A stretch of DNA of 64,000 nt from Sorex araneus (lineage: Eukaryota > Chordata > Mammalia > Eulipotyphla > Soricidae): the NCBI RefSeq assembly GCF_027595985.1, contig NC_073303.1:94179591-94243590 (forward strand). Direction: 5' to 3'. Below are positions 10,947-21,455 of this stretch, one piece after another; position 1 is the stretch's first letter, and the number at the start of each line of letters is the position of its first letter. The translations under genes and the position numbers were made by a program. The notes under the pieces are model-generated. The model worked only from the letters and a program-made list of their open reading frames with translations, made no database searches and had not been told where the DNA came from.

Positions 10947-11405
10947 CTCCCAGAGCATTGCTGGTGCATCACTGGAGGCGCCAACCATCTCCAGGGCAGC
11001 CCAGGTCACCCCTAGCACTGCTGGCTGAGCAGAGTCTCATGCTTGGGCCCTTGTATTGAACTGATGTCCCTGTGGGTGGAGAATCACTGGTGGGCCCCCA
11101 GATCTTCTGAGCTATGTTTGGGAATCCTTCCCCACAGATAGATCCAGCCCTCCCATTTTTAAAAAGTAAAAATAAAATAAAGTAAATCTAGTGCTTTACT
11201 CCCGCTGCTCTACTGGTCTCACATCAACCTATAACACAGTCCAAACTCTGTCTCAGATCCTACAGTTTTCTAAAGCCCTGGTATGGGGGCCTGGCTTCTC
11301 TTCCCTTGTCCCCAACCCTATCAAAGTCCTTTGTTGCCATCCAAAGCTCCAGAACCTTGGAATAGGACATATTTGGAGCCTGAGTCATTGAAAAAGGTGA
11401 TTGAC
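10947..11405. other. unique or unrecognised old sequence
   Basis: A weak resemblance to an old SINE body (GCATTGCTGGTGCATCACTG...CTTGGGCCCTTG) is seen at 10950-11060 but is not convincing. The A-rich stretch at 11160-11185 could be a tail. Confidence 0.35.
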
Positions 11406-11407
11406 TT

Positions 11408-11548
11408 AAAATGAGGCACCGGTGGAGGGATGAGTACTCAATTATTGTATGACTGAAATGTAAGCACAAAAGTTTGCAAGTCTGTAACTGTACCTCATGG
11501 TGATTCATTAAAAATAAAAAAAGTTAAAAAATAGTACTGAAAAATAAA
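11408..11548 (+). mobile_element. L1 3' terminus
   Basis: Sense copy of the last 130 bp of L1: GGTGGAGGGATGAGTACTC, TGTATGACTGAAATGTAAGC, and TCATGGTGATTCATTAAAA followed by an A-rich tail. Confidence 0.8.
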
Positions 11549-11554
11549 TAAACG

Positions 11555-11770
11555 AAATGAGGTCTATGGTGGAACCTTATGCAACAGGACTGTGCACAGG
11601 TGCAGGACGGAATGACTGTGTGAGGCAAGACAGGGAGAAGAAGACAATCCGTAAGCCAAGGAGAGGAGAGAGGCCTCGGAGCGAAAAGTTCCACCAGCCC
11701 CAGGTCTCTAAAACTGGAGGGTTAGCCCCCAGGACTGTCAGACTGTAAGTTCTCATTGTGTCAGTCTGTG
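11555..11770 (+). mobile_element. ancient dispersed mammalian repeat (MaLR-type?)
   Basis: GAGGTCTATGGTGGAACC, GAAGACAATCCGTAAGCCAA, GAGAGGCCTCGGAGCGAAA and ACTGTCAGACTGTAAGTTCT match, in order, a widely dispersed mammalian repeat whose end reads like AGAACTGTGAGAAATAAATT. I recognise the repeat but am not sure of its class. Related copies are at 12190-12310, 43430-43690 and 56350-56755. Confidence 0.55.
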
Positions 11771-11789
11771 GCACCCTTCACCCAAGCCG

Positions 11790-11930
11790 TATCCCACTAA
11801 CACACTGCCCTCTAATTTCCCTTTGCTCTCTGCTCCCAACACACTGACCTCATCCAAGCTCAGCCCCAGCCTCAGGACCTTTGCCCAGGCTGAACCTCTG
11901 CCTGCATTTTCCCAACATCAACCCCCATAA
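11790..11930 (+). mobile_element. L2-like fragment
   Basis: CTCAGGACCTTTGCCCAGGC then GAACCTCTGCCTGCAT is the L2 'CAGGGCCTTTGCACATGCTG ... CCTCTGCCTGGAA' region. Confidence 0.65.
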
Positions 11931-12187
11931 AGTAGCAGAGAGGGTCATCTGGGGGCAGATCTGGGATATAGTAGCTGAGAAAACGATGGAATTCATAAAC
12001 ATTGCCTCGGCATCCATCCCACGCCAGGCAAGAACCAGCTCCAGGGTCCAAGAGAAGAAGAAAGAGGCTCCTCAACCTTAGGACAGGCACCAGAGCCAGG
12101 GAGGAGACAGAATACATTGGATGTGGGAAGAATGAAGATCGGGCAGGAGGGGGAAGAAGCAGAGACAGGAAGTATCTTTCTAATCTT

Positions 12188-12312
12188 GGGGGGTGCTGTG
12201 GACTGAGTAAGTGCCCCGCCAATTCCTAACCCTAACAGTGTGTGGCTAATTTGGAAGCGGAGCCATCGGGAGCTGTTTGGGGCTCTCAGGGTGGAATTTG
12301 AACCTTAGAAAA
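12188..12312 (+). mobile_element. fragment of the same ancient dispersed repeat
   Basis: GTGGACTGAGTAAGTGCCCC, CAATTCCTAACCCTAACAGT and AATTTGGAAGCGGAGCC correspond to the start of the repeat listed at 11555. Confidence 0.5.
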
Positions 12313-12567
12313 GGGGAAGATACACAACATCAGCCCCCACCTCCCTTCCTCCTTCTCCCTGTGAGAACTTGTTGTAAAAGGTAGAAATCTGCAGAGGAGA
12401 ACATGACAGCTCGCCGGGAACCGCATCCTCTAGCCCTGGGCCTTGGTCTCCCCAGCCTCCAGAGCCTTGAGAAGTACATCTGAGCTGTTTAAGTCCACGT
12501 GCACCGGTGCTTTGGGAGAACCCGAGCTGGAGCAGGCAGGGATGTTCAGGACCACAATGAAGTTTTG

Positions 12568-12670
12568 CCCTTCCGCTCACGTGACCTTAGGCGTGGGTGT
12601 TGTTTATCAGAGGCTCCGTTTCACCATCTGTCAATGAAGGGAGGCAATTTCAATAGCTCAGACTGGCTGT
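12568..12670 (+). mobile_element. MIR fragment
   Basis: CACGTGACCTTAGGCGTGG ... AGGCTCCGTTTCACCATCTG ... AATGAAGGGAGG matches the MIR core. Confidence 0.7.
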
Positions 12671-13007
12671 GCTCATGAGAGGAGACACCTCTCTGTGTGT
12701 GAGCCGTGTGTGGTTCCAGGGAAGGAGTCAGTCCCAGAGACCGCGGTGGGAGAGGGGGGAGGCGGCTGCAGTCAAGCTCCTCACACAGCACTTTTTAGGA
12801 ATGTCCGCAGTCAGGTCTGGCGTTGAGACGTGCAGGATTCTGGAAACCCAGAATGTACCTGTCCCCTCCCTAGTTAAACATTGGCCAGTTTCGGCCCTAT
12901 CTCCTGAGGAGTCAACCATCTGCCCAGCAAACAGATTTGGATATGGTCTTGTGCACACATGGGCTTATGTCTTACGCAGCACGTTTGCTCTTAAGTTTTT
13001 ATTTAGG
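12671..13007. other. unique sequence, nothing recognised
   Basis: No repeat or exon recognised. Confidence 0.4.
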
Positions 13008-13314
13008 AAAAACAGAGAGACAGAGACAGAGACAGAGATACAGACAGAAATAGAGATACAGACAGAGACAGAGAGAGACAGAAGAGAGACAGAGAGACAC
13101 AGAATAGAGACAGAAGAGAGACAGAGAGACAGAGACAAAGATACAGAGAGACAGAGACCGATATACAGAGACAGAGACAAAGATACAGAGAGACAGAGAC
13201 AGAAATACAGAGAGACAGAGACAGAGACAGAGACAAAGATACAGAGAGACAGAGATGCAGAGAGACAGAGACAGATATACAGAGAGACAGAGACAGATAT
13301 ACAGAGACAGAGAC
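13008..13314. repeat. GAGACA/GATACA hexanucleotide array, left part
   Basis: Variant GAGACA units with GATACA and GATATACA interruptions. It continues with the same variants at 14334-14478, so it was one array of about 450 bp before the LTR insertion. Confidence 0.95.
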
Positions 13315-14333
13315 TGTAAAAAACTAAAGCTCGCCGAGGGGGCGCGTGCACTCGCGGGCTCTCTGGCGGTTCTGTCTCACTGCCCACGTTCGGTGCCCTG
13401 GAACCGCAGTGTGTGGACTGGATCAGAACGGCCGGTGGTCAAGGACAGGCGAAGGAAGAACGAGGACCAAGCTGGTTGCTGATTAGTTACCGTTTATTCA
13501 ATCTTCCATCTTTCTCATCTCCGGCCTCTCTCTCTGGATCTACTGCCACTGCCGCTTTCTCTCCAGCCTCTCTCCTACTTGTCTCTCCCACCTTGCCCTC
13601 TAGGCTACACCCAGCCAGGTAGCAAAATCAACATAAGAAAGCCCTTCCTGAGGGCAGGGCATTCCAAAGCCCTTCCTCACTCTTAAGGTTTTTTTCTTTT
13701 CCTTAGTCCAGGAACTTAACATCTTAATACTAGTTATTTTTGTATCGACATAGCAAGGGATACATTGAACCTTGCAAGGCAGCTCTCCTGGCAACTTCTT
13801 GCCATAGGCTCAGACCACAGCACTCAGGCCAGATTAATCATTCCTCACCCTAGCAGGGTCCAAATCTAGTATCACTGTTTGGATCATGACAGCATTTGTC
13901 CATGATCAAGCTCTTAACTTATAGTTAAGCATTAGGCACTTTGGCCAGGCCCATCTCGATGCCAGGGTAGCACACAACTCACCGCTTGCCCTGGGTCCTT
14001 CTCGTCCCCCGTCGGGACCGTGCTTTGGGGGTGCTAGGAAGTAAGGGCAGCTGAGGCTTAGGTCAAGAGAACAGATGCCCTGGAGGAAAATATCATGTAG
14101 AGTCAAATGACTCCCAAGTTACAAAAGCATAACATTTGTTAAGTCTTCCTGTGTCCATACAAATAGGACTTTCTCTGAATAAACTATGCAAAGGACTCAA
14201 GGAGAAGAGAAACACATTATTTACAAGTCAACAGAACACTAAGAAAGAAGCTACAAATAAACAAAGAGGAATAGGAGCACTGTAACGGGAGTAACCCAAT
14301 AAACCTAAACTACTGAGGCTATGTTATCCTACA
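13315..14333 (-). mobile_element. LTR-like insertion (solo LTR of an endogenous retrovirus?)
   Basis: A 1,019 bp block that starts TG and ends CA on either strand and is flanked by the same six bases, AGAGAC (13309-13314 and 14334-14339), a length typical of class II (ERV2/ERVK-like) elements. Read on the minus strand it has one AATAAA signal at about 13490 and a GC-rich segment downstream, as expected for R-U5. No gag, pol or env sequence is present. Because it sits in a hexamer array, a 6 bp match alone is weak, but it coincides exactly with the TG/CA ends. A string resembling a lysine-tRNA primer site at about 13388-13405 lies inside these limits, which is unexpected for a simple solo LTR. 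Confidence 0.55.
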
Positions 14334-14478
14334 AGAGACAAAGATACAGAGAGACAGAGACAGAGATACAGAGAGACAGAGACAGAGATACAGAGAGAGA
14401 CAGAGACAGAAATACAGAGAGACAGAGACAGAGATACAGAGAGAGACAGAGACATAGAGACAGAGACAGAGAGATAGT
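14334..14478. repeat. GAGACA/GATACA array, right part
   Basis: Continuation of the array at 13008-13314 with the same unit variants. Confidence 0.95.
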
Positions 14479-14485
14479 CCTTTCT

Positions 14486-14665
14486 TTTCTTTTTCTTTTT
14501 CCTTTTTGGATCACACCCAGCATTGCACAGGGGATACTCCTGGCTCATGCACTCAGGAACTACTCCTGGTAGTGCTTGGGGGACCATATAGGATGCTGGG
14601 ATTCGAACCCAGGTCAGCTGCGTGCAAAGCAAACACCCTACCCACTGTGCTATTGCTCCAGCCCC
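14486..14665 (-). mobile_element. SOR SINE, young copy
   Basis: Antisense full-length copy, flanked by GAGATAGTCCTTTCT (14471-14485) and GAGAGAGTCCTTTCT (14666-14680). Confidence 0.94.
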
Positions 14666-14766
14666 GAGAGAGTCCTTTCTACCTCTCCCATGCCCAGTGG
14701 CCTTATTGCATTCGGGACCAAGGTTAGCCAGGGCCCTCCAGGCCACCATCATTTGACACAGTTCTT

Positions 14767-14952
14767 TTTTTTTTTTTTTTTTTTTTTGCTTTTTGGGTCA
14801 CACCCGGCTATACACAGGGGTTACTCCTGGCTCTGCACTCAGGAATCACCCCTGGCGGTGCTCAGGGGACCATATGGGATGCTGGGAATCGAACCCGGGT
14901 CGGCCGCATGCAAGGCAAACACCCTACCCGCTGTGCTATTGCTCCAGCTCCG
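14767..14952 (-). mobile_element. SOR SINE, young copy
   Basis: Antisense copy with a 20+ base T tail. The perfect 13 bp duplication TGACACAGTTCTT is at 14754-14766 and 14953-14965. Confidence 0.96.
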
Positions 14953-14965
14953 TGACACAGTTCTT

Positions 14966-15348
14966 GACTCAAGAAGAGGGTCTGATTCCTGCCCTTCCAC
15001 CAGGATAGCATCATTGGCAATTTCCCGAGTTTTTCCCACCACTCACATTTTGCAAATGAATTCATAAAGCTCATAACACCGCCTGATCCCTCTTGGTCTA
15101 TGCCCTTTCCCCTCACATTTCTTTGCCCTGCCCTGTCCATCTCACTTTTCATCTCAATGAGAGGCTCTCCCTTGCATGTGTCCTTGCTTCCGCTGTTTTT
15201 GCCAAAGCAGCAATGCTTTCTGGTGGAAACTGGACCCCTGAGTACTCAGTGGGCAGTATTTTCCATGGTGGGGCGGGGGCCAGGATGTCTCTCAAACAGT
15301 AGTCTGGAATCTGGAGGCCATTCTTGCTGACACTAGGCCAACTGAATG
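14966..15348. other. unique sequence, nothing recognised
   Basis: No repeat or exon recognised. Confidence 0.4.
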
Positions 15349-15575
15349 GTTCAAAGTTGAGGCTGTGGATGCAGTGCTACACACACACATGGCAATGCTG
15401 AGGACCACCAGGACAATCCTGAGAGTACTTAGAGGTCCCCTCAGTGCCAGAGACTAAACAGAGAGTTTGTCTCTCTGTCTCTCTGTCTCTGTCTCTCTGT
15501 CTCTGTCTCTCTGTTAGTCTGGTATGCAAGACATGTGGCCCTGACCACTGGACCATCTTCCTGGCCCCTGAGTGT
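15349..15575 (+). mobile_element. old SOR-related SINE with GTCTCT microsatellite
   Basis: Body-like CAATGCTGAGGACCACCAGG ... CCTGAGAGTACTTAGAGG is followed by a GTCTCT tract (15466-15514) and then CATGTGGCCCTGACC ... TCTTCCTGGCCCC. Orientation of the parts is uncertain. Confidence 0.4.
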
Positions 15576-15639
15576 GCAGACATAAGGAAGGTTCAGATCT
15601 CATCTACATCCCTATCTTCAGTTTCTCTCCACTCTGAGG

Positions 15640-15725
15640 CCCCTTCTGTAAGATAGGGGGTGAGGATGGGGCCTTAGGATTGTTGTGAGGACACAGAAGA
15701 TGTGAATAAGTAAGAACCTTGATAA
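15640..15725 (+). mobile_element. MIR-like fragment
   Basis: CTTCTGTAAGATAGGGGGTG ... TTGTTGTGAGGACACAG resembles the 3' half of MIR. Confidence 0.55.
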
Positions 15726-15769
15726 AAATCAGCATATTCATTAATGACACATCCCTAAGGGCTGCCTGC

Positions 15770-16010
15770 CCCCATGTCCTTTCCCTTCCCTCACTAGGGT
15801 GGGTGTGACATCTCTTGTCTATTGCCCTCTTTCTATTCCCTGTAGCATGCCGATCTCTCTAAAGTGTACTCCTAAATGACATTTGTCGTCCTTCTTTTAC
15901 CTCTGATGCTGCTGGGTGCCTCCAGGGCAGGGAAAGTCTTATCTAGTTTCTAGGCCCCATTAGAGTAGGTTTCTTGAATGAATTGATAAGTGAGTGAGTG
16001 AATATATGAC
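15770..16010 (+). mobile_element. L2 3' region
   Basis: CTCCAGGGCAGGGAAAGTCT ... TTTCTAGGCCCC ... TTGAATGAATTGATAAGTG follows the L2 3' end order. Confidence 0.6.
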
Positions 16011-16301
16011 CTGCCAATGACCTTCCCAGGCCCTGGGAAATATTCTTAGTCCTCTTCAATCAACAGTGCTCCACCTTGTAAGTCACACCCTGGATAGATC
16101 ACTGGACTCACATGCATGACAGGGAGTCTCCTGAACTGGACAGCTTGGCTGGGCAGAGGAGAGGACCAGAGAGGACACAGGGCCAGACTCCAGAGAGCAG
16201 AACAAGACCCACCACGGATAAAGGAGCATCACACCGTTTTTTCTGTCCTTTTCTACCATTTACCCCAGGGGGGGGAGGTGCAGCCTTCAGAGAGGTAATT
16301 T

Positions 16302-16495
16302 GAGGGACATAGAGATAGAATAACGGTTAAAATACTTGCTTGCATGCAGCTGACCCTGGTTTGATTCCTGGAAATGCACGAGGTCCCCCAAGCACTGACA
16401 GGAGTGAATGCAGAACAAAGAATCAGAAGTAAGTCTGAATACCACTGTGACTCGAACCCCTACTTCTCCACCACCCACAAAAATAAACAAATAAA
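16302..16495 (+). mobile_element. old SOR-related SINE
   Basis: GACATAGAGATAGAATAACG, ACTTGCTTGCATGCAGCTGA, GGTTTGATTCC, AAGCACTGACAGGAGTGA and a degenerate A-rich tail near 16480. Confidence 0.75.
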
Positions 16496-16920
16496 TTGAA
16501 TTTGAGATCCAACCTGAGTTAGTTTGTGGATGTGTAGTCCTAATGCCAACTCCCATCACAATAATGCTTTTCTGCAGTGCTCAGACCCAAGAGATGCTAT
16601 CAACTCCCTTTCAAGCCCCATCCTCATCTGAATGTACACCTTACAGTACCACTGAGGCAAGCTGTTATTTCCTGAAGGATCTTAATAAAATACCAAATGA
16701 GAAACCCAAGAGATTACATCACATTTTTCTTGGCACCTCGCCTGCATTTTCTTCATAATTTTTGAGAACATTTTGAGAATAGCTATTTTTACGCCTACTT
16801 CCTAAAATTCAACATTGTTTACATTGAATTTTTCTATTGACTTTCATTTTTTGAATAATTTGGAAATAAAAGCCAGACATATCATGATCATGGAATACTT
16901 CAACAACTATCTTTATATGA
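16496..16920. other. AT-rich sequence, nothing recognised
   Basis: No family or exon recognised. Confidence 0.35.
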
Positions 16921-16924
16921 AAAT

Positions 16925-17032
16925 TAAGAACATAGAGCACCTAGGGTGTGGATAAAGGCAATACATATGTCTTGCATGCATGGAACCTGGGTAAACTCTG
17001 AGCACCACACAAAAAAATTAAAATGAAAACAT
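16925..17032 (+). mobile_element. old SOR-related SINE
   Basis: TGTCTTGCATGCATGGAACC, then TGGGTAAACTCTGAGCACCA and an A-rich tail. Confidence 0.55.
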
Positions 17033-17102
17033 AGTTTCACATAGCCACAGTCTGACAGTCTGTGATTTTATTTGGTAAAATTTTGTTCTGTTGTATTTTG
17101 GT

Positions 17103-17278
17103 TTTTTTATTTTGTTTTGTTTTTGGGCTATCCCCAATGGCACTAAGGGCTTATTCCTGGCTCTGCTCAAAGAGCACTTTTGGCCATGCTGGGGAGACCA
17201 TATGTGGAGCTGGGGACGAAACCTAGATCAGCCACATTCAAGGAAAGTGCCTTAACCTCAGTTTTATCTACCCAGCTC
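17103..17278 (-). mobile_element. old SOR-related SINE
   Basis: TTTTGGGCTATCCCCAATGG, GGCTTATTCCTGGCTCTGCT, GACCATATGTGGAGCTGGGG and AGATCAGCCACATTCAAGG give the whole antisense SINE with many substitutions. Confidence 0.8.
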
Positions 17279-17280
17279 CT

Positions 17281-17766
17281 GACCTTCACTTGTATCACTT
17301 GACATCCAGTTGCTCATCGATTTTCTTGAGTGGGCACCTGTAACATCTTGATTCAACCTTGTGGTATGCTAGTGTAACCCAGTGGCGCCTGCTCACTCCA
17401 GGAACATGAAGAGCATCAAACCGTCTATTCAGGGTCTTGACGAAGAAGTCTGACCAAGTGGATGGTCAGACCTTCTTTTGACGTCTCGTGACATCAGTTG
17501 GTAATGGCTCTAGTCCAGCAGTTGTCTCCAAATTGCGTTATGTGTCTGGCCCATCTGATTTTTGACGCCTTGGAAAAACAAGACAGTATCCCAGATTCTT
17601 GATCATCGATGGAGGTCGGAACTCTGGATTCCTTCTCTCACTTGAGTGAAACGTGATATTCCAAACACAGCTCTTTCAATTCCTCTTTGGGAGGCCCTAA
17701 TAACGTTCTCATCCTGTTTTCGTTCTTCCTGTACTAACATATGCTTCAGAGACCTGGGCCCTATGA
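17281..17766 (-). mobile_element. RTE-clade LINE, second copy, with inverted 5' segment
   Basis: From 17281 to about 17728 this aligns colinearly with the 3' end of the RTE at 2790-3973 (GTATCACTTGACATCC, AACCCAGTGGCGCCTGCTC, ATCTGATTTTTGACGCCTTG, ACTTGAGTGAAACGTGATAT). At about 17728-17764 the orientation flips: on the plus strand the sequence reads PVLTYASETWAL, the segment directly upstream of the RKQDE... residues at which the minus-strand part begins. A segment inverted at the 5' end is the product expected from twin priming during target-primed reverse transcription. Stops and indels make it non-functional. Confidence 0.85.
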
Positions 17767-17806
17767 AAAAAAGTCCCTCACCTAGGAAAATTAATGATAA
17801 ATTCTT

Positions 17807-17985
17807 TTTTTTTTTTTTTGCTTTTTGGGTCACACCCTGAGATGCTCAGGGGGTTACTCCTGGCTTTGCACTCAGGAATTACTCCTGGCAGTGCTCGGGG
17901 GACCATATGGGATGCCGGGGATCGAACCTGGGTCGGCCGCGTGCAAGGCAAAAACTCTACCCGCTGTGCTATTGATCCGGCCCCC
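17807..17985 (-). mobile_element. SOR SINE, young copy
   Basis: Antisense copy with perfect duplication TGATAAATTCTT at 17795-17806 and 17986-17997. Confidence 0.96.
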
Positions 17986-17997
17986 TGATAAATTCTT

Positions 17998-18618
17998 AAT
18001 ATCTAATATCGTGGTCTACCCAGGCTATATTCAACTGCTCAGAATCGTCTCTCAAATCATTATATCTCAGCCAGTGACAATAGAGCCTCCCTGTGGACAA
18101 AGATATTTCAAGGACCCTGTAAGTGAAAATGGTACAAGTAGGGGGCCATGACATGAAACAAGTAGGGGAACCAGTCAGATGGGGGCTGGGGTTGGGGGGA
18201 TATGGGAAGGAAACAAGATCAGAAGGGAGTCATAGTGAGGAAAAAATTGTGCAGCACAGCCTTTCAGGACTTCTCTAGACTTGTTGCTTATCACATGAAA
18301 ATCTCATCCAGATTCACGGGGGAGGGACATCGTGTCCGATCCTTGTTCTGTCTCTTTTAATGAGAAATGGCCTCATGCCTGCTTTGTGTTTTTCCCTGAC
18401 ATTTTCGGCTGGTTGAGAGTGAGCCCAATGTCAGCAGGAATGAATATTCCTACACCCTGGAATTTTCCAGGGTGCCCTTTCCCCCACCTACTGTGGGGTC
18501 CCTGTTGGGCCTAATCTTAGTCATTTTCAGAATTATCTGTGCCTGGTTATGCTCATAGAAGAACATCTTTGTGACTTTGTCATGGAAAATGGTGGCAGGA
18601 CCTGGACATATCTTCAAG
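17998..18618. other. unique sequence, nothing recognised
   Basis: No repeat or exon recognised. Confidence 0.4.
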
Positions 18619-18790
18619 GACTGGAGCAAGAAAATCCCTTACAGGTGTGGAGGTTCGAGTTTGATCCCTAACACCATGTCTCCAACAATGTCTGGGGTTA
18701 ACCCCGGAGACGGCTGAGCACCAACTGGGCCCAAGCAGCATCAATCACACGGGCCAAGCACTGAGCCAGTGGGTGAAGTGTATCACCAGG
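18619..18790 (+). mobile_element. old SOR-related SINE
   Basis: AATCCCTTACAGGTGTGGAG, GGTTCGAGTTTGATCCCTAA, ACCATGTCTCCAACAATG and GACGGCTGAGCACC. Strongly diverged. Confidence 0.5.
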
Positions 18791-19372
18791 AGTGCTCCTG
18801 AAAAACTCTATGAGCACTGGAAGGTTTTTGTGGGAATGCCTCCACAAAAGGTACGGGAAGGAAAAGTGGCCTTGCTCATATCAGAGGACACTCAGAGGAC
18901 ACAGACAAGTGGTGTTACTCATATCTTAGACATGATTTCCACCCACTGGGTGACCCTGGGCCCAGTCCAGCCAGCAATATCCCACACAGCTCTTCCTCTC
19001 TCCTCCCATGTTCTTATGTTCTTCTGACCTCATGGCCAGGAAAATCCCTGGATACCCATAGATATTTTTCAATTCATTCCTGCCCTGGTTATTAAATCTG
19101 AGATTGATAAAACATCCAGAATCACAAATAAAAATAAGTAAATCAAAACATACACAGAGATGACTGCATTTGTACTTACTCAAGGTGACCCCCCCCAAAA
19201 AAAAAGAGACATTAAGCCTAGATCCAAGCTGAAACTGTGCAGAGAAAAAGGCAATCAGATCTCAAATGCAGGGGGCCTATGGTTGGTGAAAGAACTGTGA
19301 GAATTATCCTCTGATACTTAATATCTTTGAGGTATGCAAGTTAAGCTTGAGAATTTTTACCAATAGGAGGGT
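18791..19372. other. unique sequence, nothing recognised
   Basis: No repeat or exon recognised. Confidence 0.4.
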
Positions 19373-19373
19373 T

Positions 19374-19460
19374 GGGGATGTAGCTCAGCAGTAGGGAACT
19401 CGCTGTGTATATGTGAGACCCTGAATTCCATCCCTAGCACCATAATTAAAGTGCGGGTGG
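19374..19460 (+). mobile_element. tRNA-Ala-like retrosequence (ID-like SINE)
   Basis: GGGGATGTAGCTCAGCAGTA (alanine-tRNA-like 5' half with A box) is followed by GAGACCCTGAATTCCATCCC (degenerate B box) and CCATAATTAAAG. It is too degenerate to be a tRNA gene and resembles rodent ID elements. Two or three relatives are in the window (50875-50947, 36795-36880). Confidence 0.6.
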
Positions 19461-19483
19461 GGTGGAAATATGATAGAATTCTT

Positions 19484-20036
19484 TTTTTAAAAAATTTTAT
19501 TAGTGAATCACCATGAGGTACAGTTACAGACTTACAAACTTTCGTGCTTGCATTTCAGTTATACAGTAGTTGAGTGCCCATCCCTCCACCAGCGCCCATT
19601 TTCTGCCACCAATGGTCCCGGCATCCCTCCCACCACCCCCACCCTGTCCTCCCCCCACCCCACCCCACCTCTGTGGCAGGGCATTCCCTTTTACTCTCTC
19701 TCTCCTTTTCAGTGTTGTGGTTTGCAGTAGAGGTATTAAGTGGCCATCATGTTTGGTCTATACTCTACTTTCAGGATGCATCTCCCATCCCGAATGGGCC
19801 CTCCTAGCAACCTTTACTTGGTGGTCCCTTCTCTATCTGAGCTATCTTTTCCCCCAGAATGTAGGTCAGCTTCCAAGCTGTGGAGTCATCCTCCTGGTAC
19901 TTATCTCTACTGTTCTTGAGTGTTAGTCTCCCATTCTGTTACTTTATATTCCAAAATGAGTGCAATCTTTGTATATCTATCCCTCTATTTCTGACTCATT
20001 TCACTTAACATAAAGCTTTCCAAGTTGATCCACCTA
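19484..20036 (-). mobile_element. L1 3' end, 5'-truncated, perfect TSD
   Basis: A 553 bp antisense L1 covering the 3' UTR and the last codons of ORF2 (TTTCACTTAACATAAAGCTT region at the right end). It is bounded by the perfect 19 bp duplication GAAATATGATAGAATTCTT at 19465-19483 and 20037-20055. The UTR purine/pyrimidine tract is short here (about 19693-19710). Confidence 0.96.
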
Positions 20037-20055
20037 GAAATATGATAGAATTCTT

Positions 20056-21295
20056 ACAGATTAAGAGACCTCAGTTTTCTGTTTGTGGGGAATGAACAAC
20101 GTCAAACTAGTGGCTGAGAACAATGACCATTTTAGCAATATGTTTGCTCACAAGGCTTTGTCTGGACAGAGTTTGGCAGTGTTAACTTCTCAGCAACAAA
20201 TGCCCAGTGGTCAGTGAACAGACAGCAGGACCCATTGCTCATGCCCACACAGTGCCTTGAAGTGTGTGGCGTTTAACCAGGACCTTTGGCTGGAGCCTCT
20301 GTTTTCCTCTTCCTGCTTCTCCCTCCATCTGGGTAGATGTCCTCACAGTGAGACAGTTCCCTAGTTCTCACACACATTTCAGGGTAGCTGGCTTCCAAGA
20401 GAGCCCATCTCTCTGAAGCCTTAACCCTGAAGGAGACTAGCATTACTCCTGCCTTACTTTATGGGTGTGAGCAGTTCATTGAGCTGCCCTGATTCAAGAG
20501 AGAAGGGAGTAAAGGCACGGACGCCAGGGGATATGAGTCACTGGACACAATGAACAAACATTTTGCCACAATTAAGCAAAAATTAGAAGCAAATCCCAAC
20601 AGAAATATTGACAACAATGAGAACAAATAATTCGTGCAAAAAATACCAATGGCCAGCAAACATTATTCAACATATACACATTTAGTTCAACCTAATAATA
20701 AGTTTAATCCAATAATTAACTATATATTTCAATTTTAAATTTTCCCTACCCAAGGATGGGAGAGGGTATTCCAAAGATTCATAGAGCAAAAATTTCTGAA
20801 AAATCTTCTAGAGAAAATTTTTTTATAATTTGAATCTAAAAAACCAAAGGATGAAGCCTTTTGAATCAAATATTACATATATAAAAATTTCCAGAGTTTT
20901 TCAGTATGGAAGGAACCTGAAAAGTGCACAGATTTGTTTAGAATTGTAAATGATTGAAAAGAGCCTCACTATTCATCGATCGAGTGAGCTAAATAAAATG
21001 CTGTATTGATTTGTTGGGAAATAATGCCCCATGGCACTCTGGGAAAGCCAGGGGGAAACCATGTCACTGTGAATTAGGCTTTTAAGTCACTGACCTTGCA
21101 TCAGAAAAATGCTTGTCAACCATGCCTAGCTCTGTCTTTTTGATTTTCGGGGCATTTGTCAGTAAATTTCAAAAGAATACTTCATTCAGTCCATGAACAT
21201 ATTAAATGGCACATCGGGGAATAGCAATTACATGTGACACAATTCTTCCCTGGAAGTATGTTCACAATCTGGGGGAAATAAAATAACCTTATGTT
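20056..21295. other. unique AT-rich sequence, nothing recognised
   Basis: About 1.2 kb with no recognised repeat. The stretch 20680-20990 is very AT-rich. Confidence 0.4.
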
Positions 21296-21296
21296 T

Positions 21297-21455
21297 CCTT
21301 TTTGTTTGAGTTTTAGGGTCATGCCCAATGGTGCTCAAAAGCTACTCCCAGTTGTGTGCTCAGGGGTTACTCCTGCATATGCTCAGGGCACCAGGAGATG
21401 CCAGGATCGACCTGAGTCTCCTGTGCGCACGACAAGCACTTTGAGTAAGGCGCAG
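21297..21455 (-). mobile_element. old SOR-related SINE
   Basis: TTTTAGGGTCATGCCCAATG, GTGTGCTCAGGGGTTACTCC and CAGGATCGACCTGAGTC in antisense order. Confidence 0.75.

Noticed and set aside
10449-11018. 188- and 167-codon Gly/Arg/Glu and Pro/Ser/Leu frames
   Set aside because: Translations of the GGAA/GGGA array. The same reasoning applies at 6712-7433, 12669-13387, 51861-52214 and 55116-55388.
13008-13314. CRISPR-like regular repeats
   Set aside because: Short hexamer microsatellite without spacers, in a mammalian genome.
13388-13405. Minus-strand string resembling a lysine-tRNA primer-binding site
   Set aside because: It lies inside the TG/CA-bounded block and is not followed by recognisable gag sequence, so I did not annotate a provirus.
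14576-15067. Frames with recurring MLGIEPGSAACKAN- and ALRNYSW-like strings, also near 1793, 17825, 22361, 44000 and 46821
   Set aside because: These are antisense translations of SOR SINEs. The recurrence comes from the repeat, not from a protein family.
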